From: Nemopilema nomurai
Lineage: Eukaryota > Cnidaria > Scyphozoa > Rhizostomeae > Rhizostomatidae
Direction: 5' to 3'
Length of the DNA stretch: 64,000 bases
NCBI GenBank assembly: GCA_003864495.1
Contig: ML133389.1
Location: 1,116,001 to 1,180,000 of the forward strand
Position numbers and translations under genes: made by a program. The notes beneath the pieces are model-generated. The model did not search any database. It was not told the DNA's origin and saw only the letters and a list, made by a program, of their open reading frames with translations. Below, piece after piece: positions 57,701-64,000 of the stretch (position 1 is the stretch's first letter; each line of letters starts with the position of its first letter).

Positions 57701-59109
57701 CATTGTGTCTTTTGCAATAACACAGTTTGCCACCGCGTCAATAAATGGGAAAGAATGACAACGAGGCCCTTTCTGTGGCACAAGCCTATTGAGATTAGTT
57801 CGCAGGCTCTGCAGTTTTGGCAAAATACTTCGAGTCTGCGCACAGGCTACCTGTCCCAAGATGCTCTGCTTCTTATTCACAGATGGCACAAAAGGCATGT
57901 CTTCCTAAACCAATCACCAAGCCAGTATCCCGAGAGGAGAATCAAGAGCCTAAACGAATGGATACTCAAAAGGATGCTAAGAGAGCAATACTCACCAACA
58001 CTAAAATCGGCATTGTTACTGGCGACCACCTTCCCTGAAGAAGCCAACACCCGGCACTGGTATAAACCGTCGTCACTGGCAACAACATTCTTCACGAGCA
58101 AGAATCCCCCCGGCAATGCACTGGTCCGGGTATTGTCTTTCAGGTGCAGCAACTGCCCATCTTTATACCACTGGATATCTGGCTGCGTTGTATTCAGAAC
58201 TAGCTTAACATCACAGTGAAGGATGAGGGTATTTCCCGGGGGTAATGATTGCTTGCTTGGCAAAAGACTAAGCGGGTGTTTGCCTGCGCCTGGATGGTAA
58301 TGGAAAAGGCAATGAGTTACACAATAATGGCGTCGTCTTAAGAATTAGTAAAAAAATTGGACAAGAAGAAGATGCAACAGAGATTATGGAAAATGATGAA
58401 GGGTGACCTCTATAAATGTTTTACTTCCAATGTGAAGGGCCTCTAAATGGTCAATGCCTTATGTTTTAGGCCTGTTTCGTATGAATTGGGGTCACTGTGG
58501 TAAATCACGAGTGGCCTCAGTATCTTGGAATGCACTTCGTCTAGTATCGCTCGGTCTTTGCCTAATCAGGTTAAATCGCGAAGAATCTACAGTTATCTTG
58601 ATCCGAACTATAACGTAGAATGGAAACAGCTTAGGCCAAAAGTCAAAACACTCTGAATTTGCAAAACTAAATCGCATTTAGACCACAAGGAGCAACAAGC
58701 AAGTGACGTCACGTTTTTTTCCTCGCCCGAGGCCCCCTGAAATGCGTGCAGAGAAATAAACAAGTTTAAAACGGTAAACAGCACTCACCACCAAACACTT
58801 TGACTCTCATTGAGGTGCCCACCACCGTCCAATTTCCTACACTCCCCACGCATCTAAACTCGTCGTTTGATATTTTACTGGTAACATTTTTTATTTCCAG
58901 GCTCCCATCACCTTTCACCTGGAAATTGCTATCTCCAATTATTCGCTGTCCATTTTGTTGCCATGACACCACGATCTTGTCAGATTCGCGACAGTCGCAG
59001 CTTGTCTTGCAGGGCAACGAGATTGTATCTCCTTCAAACGAGGTTGTGTAGATCCGGTGGCCTCCTATTGACGGCAATGGGTACGCGAGTTCCCCGGCCC
59101 AGCGGTTCT
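44054..59109 (-). CDS. Receptor with 4 Ig and 5 FNIII domains, DCC/protogenin-like (5' exon missing)
   Basis: A type I cell-surface protein of about 1,127 visible residues. Exons: Ig1 59109-58789; Ig2 58283-57996; Ig3 56006-55719; Ig4 55360-55091; FN1 54275-53970; FN2 53300-53251 and 52877-52628; FN3+FN4 48484-47837; FN5 47309-46989; TM 46273-46123; cytoplasmic 45773-45691, 45169-45046, 44587-44413, 44161-44054 (TGA). Phases agree throughout. The ectodomain exons are nearly all phase 1-1. Ig Cys pairs are visible, e.g. LSLRCPV ... GIYQCIA. FNIII signatures include VNVTWQQN, VRVTWTP and ARVLWMPPEF. The membrane span is IIIGCSIASVFILTFVIVFI. The 4 Ig plus 5 FNIII order matches protogenin/NOPE and is one FNIII short of DCC/neogenin. 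The signal-peptide exon was not found. Ligand and orthology cannot be decided from the sequence. Confidence 0.88.
44270..44340 (+). repeat. Dispersed repeat, fragment D
   Basis: Degraded match to the 45410 copy: AACAAGTGCATTCTAGTACG, AACTTCAGAATAGC and GCGGAACAACTTTTGCAAAC. It lies in a receptor intron. Confidence 0.55.
45410..45545 (+). repeat. Dispersed repeat, copy B
   Basis: The best-preserved plus-strand copy: GTACAAACCTTCGCAATGGC, AGCGGAACTAGTTTTTGCAT, CTCCTCAGAGTATGCAAAC, ATAACCAAAAGCTGACAG, ATAGCCAGTTGTGGATCGAT. It lies in the receptor intron between two cytoplasmic exons. Confidence 0.75.
47390..47438. promoter_or_regulatory. Cluster of TGACCT half-sites including DR1 and DR2
   Basis: TGACCT occurs at 47390, 47402, 47410 and 47417, with an inverted AGGTCA at 47433. 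The pair 47410/47417 is a perfect DR1 and 47402/47410 a DR2. It lies in a receptor intron. It could be a nuclear-receptor element or a degenerate 8-10 bp tandem repeat. Confidence 0.35.
48662..52607. repeat. 16-bp minisatellite array, 3.9 kb, AP-1-site units
   Basis: About 245 tandem units of AAAAATGAGTCACCTT with variants (AAAACGAGTCACC, AAAGGCAAGTCACC, GAAAATGAG, ATTGAGTCA). Most units contain the palindromic TPA-response element TGAGTCA. A higher-order unit is marked by GGCAAGTCATCTTCAAAATG followed by ATGGATCATCTT; the marker lies at about 49575, 50010, 50455, 50809, 51243, 51693, 52063 and 52481 (spacing 354-450 bp). It fills most of the receptor intron between FN2 and FN3 and ends about 20 bases from the donor of exon 52877-52628. 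Confidence 0.98.
52945..53180. repeat. Degenerate AACAT/ACGT-type simple repeat and (AT)n
   Basis: Degenerate pentamer-like tract (CATAACATGAC, GACGTAACGTGACATAAC) ending in (AT)10 at 53156-53176, in the intron that splits FN2. Confidence 0.7.
53535..53890. repeat. About 20-bp degenerate minisatellite
   Basis: About 17 diverged units of AAAGAAGGGGTACCCCAACC. It lies in the receptor intron between FN1 and FN2, starting about 80 bases downstream of the FN1 donor in gene sense. Confidence 0.88.
54765..55025. repeat. 126-bp direct duplication
   Basis: Two tandem copies, period 126 bp, of a sequence containing CATGTGATGCAGAACTGACC and CACCCAATCAACGAGCAGTG. Very few differences separate them, so the duplication is recent. 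It lies in the intron between Ig4 and FN1. Confidence 0.95.
56083..56395. repeat. 24-bp minisatellite, 13 copies
   Basis: Units of CTGGGTACCAGACTCTCTAT plus TACC, with a few lacking GG or carrying GATACCTG. It lies in the intron between Ig2 and Ig3, about 80 bases 5' (gene sense) of the Ig3 acceptor. Confidence 0.96.
56716..56757. repeat. (CTGA)n microsatellite
   Basis: Ten perfect ACTG units directly after an open frame that ends at 56719. The frame (56438-56719) has no recognised domain. Confidence 0.97.
57541..57628. repeat. 20-bp tandem repeat, about 4.4 copies
   Basis: Units TACCCGCGATCTTCTGCAAT, nearly perfect, in the Ig2-Ig3 intron. Confidence 0.96.
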
Positions 59110-62100
59110 CTGCGTGAAGTGCTGCGAGAAAGCGCGGGAAGAATTAGTTTAGGAATCACCGAGATAAAGAAGATATGGCAAAATACCACTGACGTATTAT
59201 AGAATTTATCTAAAAAGACATTTTCATTAGCCTTGCACGAGAAGCTAGAAGAAAGCCAGCCTTGAATTTCGGGACAAATAAAGAACAAGACTTTTGAATG
59301 CGAAAAATATAAATACTTTTCTATAAATAAATACTTATAAGAAAAATACTTTTCTTATAAAAATACTTTTTATAAGAACCCGTAAACACATGTTCAGGGT
59401 GAATGTTTTTAATTTCTTCCAAAATATGAGGCTGGATTGTTCTTTGTTTGTTCTTAAACGTCTAAGGTTGTTACACATCCCCAGGCCCCGATAATCAACC
59501 CCTTGTAGTAAAACAACTCCTGCGTAGATCTGCATGTATTTTGTCACGACGCCTAAATGTCATTTTTACAATCGTCTTTAAATTTGACAGCCAGACTCAG
59601 CTTTTTCTTAATTTGTTCTTAACTTTTGACCAATTTTGAGGCTCGTTCGTATAAAACCTGTTCTAACAAAAATTGTTATTATAAAAAGTTATTTGTATAA
59701 TGGTTTATGGTTGTGATATGCAGAAAAGGATGATTTCAAGTGGCTTAAATAAATCCAACGCTTAATATGGTCAACGTGTCATTGCACAAAACTACGCGGT
59801 TTTTTAAAAGGAACCACTGTATAAGGAACCTACATGTAGAACTTATACTAGTAAAAACGAAATCACTAAGGAACTTTTCGATTTGAAATTTTTTTATAAC
59901 TGCAAGCATCAAGAACTAAAAAGCCCGTTCCATTCATTTGCAGCCAATACTCGCATATGGCATTTGATGCGCAGTGAAAATTAAGGAACTATTAAGGAAC
60001 TTTTGTTACTAAAGCCTGATGATTTGAGGTCTACGAATAAGGAACTTTTGGAACTAGGCCTTGAGGTAGGTTCCTTATAAAAAAGCGTGTTCTCTCTCTA
60101 AAATGCTTTTCAGTTCGATGTTATTTCCCTGCGATTATCGGGGAACACAGTTTTGCTGATGACGAAGTGTGAAATTTATCACAAACGTATAAACATTTAA
60201 AGGTACATTAACTAAACTTGACATTCTTCTTGCAAAAGTTAAGAGCACCCAGGCATATAAATTTCATTGACTTCTAATTTTCAATCCTCGTCCTTTTTTA
60301 CTTACAAAAGAAGCAATGTGGAGAAAAACTGTCCCTTTCTCATTTGTCCAAAAAGGTTAAATAATTAAAAAATGACGCTGAAATTGATAAGTTCGAAAGA
60401 GAGACATTCTTATCGTAAAACGGAAAAATGCTTTGTGTGTCGTTGGCTATGTACGGAGAATTCCCATGGACATGTCGTAGCCTGCCTGACAATGGGGCGG
60501 GAATCCCCCCGAAAAAGAAAAAAGCATCACATGGTATGAAAAGGGTACTGTGTGAAGAGAGATGCCTCGTGGGAAGTACGAATAATTGATCGAATGAAGA
60601 TGAAATGGCCATTATGATAACCAAGAAAACAAAATAAATTTATAACTTTCTATCATTTCATAATATTTCACACAAAAACAATCATTTTAAAAGGCATTGG
60701 TCGAGATTCTCACTGGAAGAAATTCGATCTGTTGCTAGGAATTCCCCCGTCCAGCAATCCAACTACAACCAAAGTAGCTTGTCGCTGTTCATAGGATAGT
60801 TACAACGAAAGCTGGCGAAGGCGTTATGGCCCCAGAATGGCCGTACCCACTAACCGGGTGGGTAGTTGGCCAAGTCTGTCAATTAGCTCCTGGTGATACA
60901 CAAGAACGAAAAGAGGCTTGATAGAAAGCAAGAAAGGAAGGCTTTGAGCACGTGCGCAAATGTAGGAGCTAAAGAATTGAACAGCTAAGAGCAGGGTAGA
61001 ATGGAGGGCCATGACAGTCAACGCTCTAAAGGAGCATGGTACCTAGAGAGAGAAAAGGGACAAAGGGGCGTGGACGGGCTGTTCCAGAAGACCCCTAGAT
61101 CTAACACACCCCTGCGCTGCTTTGGATACCCTCTTCCGGTTATTGGCAACCCCAACGCTGCTTCGGGGGGGCAAGTGACTGGTACAACATCGCGTGACGA
61201 TTTATAGACAAAGATCACAGACGCGATTAACTGTGATTAACTTTGAGAGGACTGGTAAACATGTATCGCCTAGTGCAAACAGATTAAGGCCACATTGAGA
61301 CGAAAAGCGCAAAGCACCACGTGATTTCGTGTGTTCAACGGCGCCATCTTGATGTGGGAACTTGATTTGCCCAGATCAAACACGACACGGGGTCCATGAC
61401 ATGCAGGCAAGGGCGCCAATCTGCGAATTAAAAACCTGCAACACTAGTGCAATGTGCCTTCTAATCTATATTTTAATCCACCAATCTTAGGCCAGTGGGA
61501 GCGCTAGAAAATCTCAAACGGAAGGGTCTCATCTATAGCCCCTTCTAGCACCACTTGTCTATCGCCGCAATTTTCATGTCCATCATACTTATATTGTTTC
61601 AAAAAACATACTTTTTCTCTACTTCTCATTTCATACCTAAGCACACATTTAGATTTTTAGCTCGCACAAGTGGGGGCCTGCGAAGGAGGGAGGGCTGCGC
61701 TTCATAACCAACATTTCGCATTGCTGAGAAAAACACGCTGCGGAGGAGGGATTGTTGTGGCGAAGAGCGCGAAGCTGTGGTTGATTACGTTGGCCTGCGT
61801 TGTGTGACTGCATGGTGGAGCATTTGAATCGAACAACAGGTTGCCCGCGTCGAGGTTGGAAATAACAATGAATTGGTATACAAGATTAGGGTCAGCCTTG
61901 ATCCGTACTTTGTTGTTGGTGAATTCGCAAACGAAATATTCGCTTCAGGGTCAACTGGGAACACAAGTGTGGCCGTGTGAAATCGAGAATTCATGCAACG
62001 ACAAAACACACAGCTTGGATCCTATAAGATTGTTATTATTGATGAATTGTCCTGTAGGCCTTTTTACAAATCCACGTTTAGTCAGTGTAGAGCCTAGCTC

Positions 62101-62719
62101 TTCAGTTCTGATCACTGTTTATGGGAATTGAATTGAATCGTTCATTGAAGAACTGAATTGGATGTGACCTGTTTTGCCAGGGTTTAAAAAGAAAATGTAG
62201 AAAGAATAGATAGATAGAAATAATAATAACAAATAAAGATAAAGGAAACATCGTAAATCAAGAAAAAAACAGATTTGCAATATATCTTTGCAAAATTATA
62301 AATATCCAATTTGTAAGAGAGAAAAAGGAAATTTTCCTGTACCTTCATGACTTTTCACAAATCTAGTCATTTCATCTTTACTTTTAGAAACAACGCTACT
62401 TCTTACTTACAAAATTGTTCAGTTTAAACCTTTAAAACGAGTAGTTTTTTTTAGGATTGTTCATGACATTTTTAAAAAGCATAAGACAGAAGACAGAAGA
62501 AATCGATACTTGATATCTCCATGCTTCCCGCGATCTTTAAGCGTTTGGAAAAAACCTGGGCACTATCTAATCACCGTGCAAATTTACGTCACTTCCGGCT
62601 GCGTACTGCATTGCAGTTTCCTTGATTCTGGTACTTAGTTCCCAGCCTCCAATTGCTTGCGAGATTTCACATTTGATGTCACTATCCTTTTGGTGTCCAT
62701 ACCTTTTTGAAGTCAGTAT
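59110..62719. other. Region upstream of receptor Ig1
   Basis: The receptor signal-peptide exon and promoter are expected here or beyond. I find no exon with a convincing signal peptide and phase-1 donor. A short AAATACTTTT/CTTATAA repeat lies at about 59310-59380. Open frames near 61000 have no known domain. Confidence 0.4.
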
Positions 62720-62896
62720 ATGTCGTTTCGACTATATGCTACTCGGCTATTAAAACCGCTGTTTTTGGTTCTTACACGAGGCACTATCTTCAATACAAGG
62801 AATCTGCAAACTTATCAAAAAGATGGAAAAGGTCAAGTTGAGAAAGGTCAAATTGAGAAAGGTCAAGTTGGGAAGGTCAAGTTGAGAATGAATGCT
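62720..62896 (+). CDS. Possible first exon with mitochondrial-type leader
   Basis: ATG at 62720 opens MSFRLYATRLLKPLFLVLTR, Arg/Leu/Ser-rich with no acidic residues, as in mitochondrial presequences. NTRNLQTYQKDGK and a repeated KGQVEKGQIEKGQ follow. That last part comes from a four-copy 15-16 bp repeat (AAGGTCAAGTTGAGA) at 62826-62888. The frame then runs into SINE sequence, so the coding exon would have to end before about 62979. No downstream exon was found in the window. This is a guess based on composition only. Confidence 0.25.
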
Positions 62897-62978
62897 GTTG
62901 GCTTCGCTGTTTATTGCATCCGATTCTTGTATTTGTATTTGTACCTAACTTCCGGAGGTATTTTTAGGACACTGAGAA

Positions 62979-63092
62979 GCTTAAGCTTATCGAGCAGTGT
63001 CCTGGTCCTTCCTCTCGACGTGACCACACCTCGCAATTCCTTATGCCTGGAATTGCAGAGAGCGATCGACTCTTCTCACACTGTGTCAAGTT
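62979..63092 (-). mobile_element. Truncated SINE body
   Basis: About 112 bp nearly identical to 63277-63392 (from GCTTAAGCTTATCGAGCAGT to CACACTGTGT), lacking the tRNA-like head. On the minus strand the head would be 5', so this copy is 5'-truncated. Confidence 0.8.
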
Positions 63093-63276
63093 CTCCGCAG
63101 CCAGAAGAACTGCAGTTGTTTCTTGATCAAGCTCCATTGCAAAAAAGAGCCCATCTAACCGAAACGAGAACTCATTCCAAAACTGAAGAAAACTGATCGT
63201 GTATGGAGGACATCGGTTTTTGTGAAACTGAAGACTGTCAGTCAAAGGACTGATAAAAACTGATCGTGTATTTCAG

Positions 63277-63466
63277 GCTTAAGTTTATCGAGCAGTGTCC
63301 TGGTCCTTCCTCTCGATGTGACCACACCTCGCAATTCCTTATGCCTGGAATTGCAGAGAGCGATCGACTCTCCTCACACTGTGTGCAAGTTTGGTCATGC
63401 CAGGGGCTCGAACCACGGACCCTAGAGTCCGTAGTCAGCGCCTCTAACCACTGAGCCATCCTCGCC
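63277..63466 (-). mobile_element. tRNA-derived SINE with intact Pol III boxes
   Basis: On the minus strand the element starts at 63466 with GGCGAGGATGGCTCAGTGGT, containing an A box (TGGCTCAGTGG). A B box GGTTCGAGCCC follows near 63413-63403, then a non-tRNA body shared with 62979-63092. The head (about 63466-63399) folds only partly like a tRNA, as is usual in SINEs. A short motif AAAACTGATCGTGTAT flanks the 3' end of the element at 63258 and also occurs at 63191. Confidence 0.85.
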
Positions 63467-64000
63467 TCTGCCAGTCAAAAGTCAGAGATCTCTGCTTTAC
63501 ACACAGCTGCAAATTCAGAATACATTGCGTGAGACGGCTTGGAAAAGAGCCATTGCCGGATTTCCTTTTCACTTGAGTTTACAAAACCAGACTCTCCTTT
63601 AGGGTCAAATACCATTATCCGGTGACAAGATGAATAAACACATTTCGACAAGCAACATTTTGATACATGCTGCCGAAGGCTGTGAAGGCTCATTTGAAAA
63701 CGAAGTCGAGTCGAAGTTGAGTTGGGAAGCAGAAACGTGTGATCTCAAAAGCTGCCTGATAAGTTCTTTTTTATTTCGATCTGGTTATTCGAGGCTTCAT
63801 CAAACAGTAAATGTCGGTCATTTGCAACTACAACAATCCTTGCCCTATTCTCGCTGAAATTCACCTTTGAGATCAGTATAAGAACAATTTATGGCTTAAT
63901 CAAAAGAAATTCACTCTAGTCCACTTTACATAAATCTAGCCAATATAAATTTCGTTGAGAATATAAATTCACAAACTTGAATTTACGTGTCTTTCGTTGA
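63467..64000. other. Window end, no recognised feature
   Basis: Contains a 75-codon frame at 63630-63857 and a 72-codon frame on the other strand, neither with a recognisable domain. I see no RNA gene or repeat. Confidence 0.4.

Noticed and set aside
57680..58219. 179-codon plus-strand ORF
   Set aside because: It is antisense to the receptor Ig2 exon, whose minus frame has the Ig Cys/Trp pattern and correct splice sites.

Overview
This is an intron-rich animal genomic segment. The genes (LMAN1/ERGIC-53, an otopetrin, a [2Fe-2S] ferrochelatase, XPA, ribosomal protein L4, and an Ig/fibronectin-III receptor) are all metazoan. Exon junctions in FECH and RPL4 fall at natural breaks in the conserved proteins, and almost all Ig/FNIII exons are phase 1-1. 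A THAP-domain DNA transposon, tRNA-derived SINE pieces and very large intronic minisatellites fit an invertebrate. An anthozoan cnidarian is my best guess, but the sequence does not prove it.

Layout: (1) 335-990 (+), the last two exons of an LMAN1/ERGIC-53 lectin. (2) 1821-5672, a 13-bp minisatellite, a THAP transposon with inverted ends and target-site duplication (2931-4466), and a 39-bp minisatellite. (3) 7190-9010 (+), an otopetrin proton channel lacking only its N-terminal exon. (4) 11048-25202 (-), nine exons giving the whole conserved core of ferrochelatase, with introns filled by five different tandem arrays, one of about 5 kb. (5) 29313-31051 (+), XPA in two exons, head to head with FECH. 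(6) 33537-39940 (-), RPL4 in seven exons, with two C/D-box snoRNAs and a duplicated hairpin-rich element in its introns. (7) 44054-59109 (-), fourteen exons of a receptor with four Ig domains, five FNIII domains, one membrane segment and a tail of about 165 residues. Its signal-peptide exon was not found. One intron holds a 3.9-kb array of 16-bp units, most of which carry the AP-1 consensus TGAGTCA. (8) 62720-64000, a possible first exon and SINE copies.

The genes are housekeeping or membrane genes and form no evident pathway. The unusual material is non-coding: arrays that begin at or within tens of bases of 5' splice sites (one includes part of the donor in its first unit), a 97-bp triplication that copies an exon end with its donor, the AP-1 array with higher-order structure, and two diverged snoRNAs that keep one 18S-complementary guide. 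Exon coordinates were derived by hand: each exon chain keeps reading frame across GT-AG junctions and matches the expected family protein.
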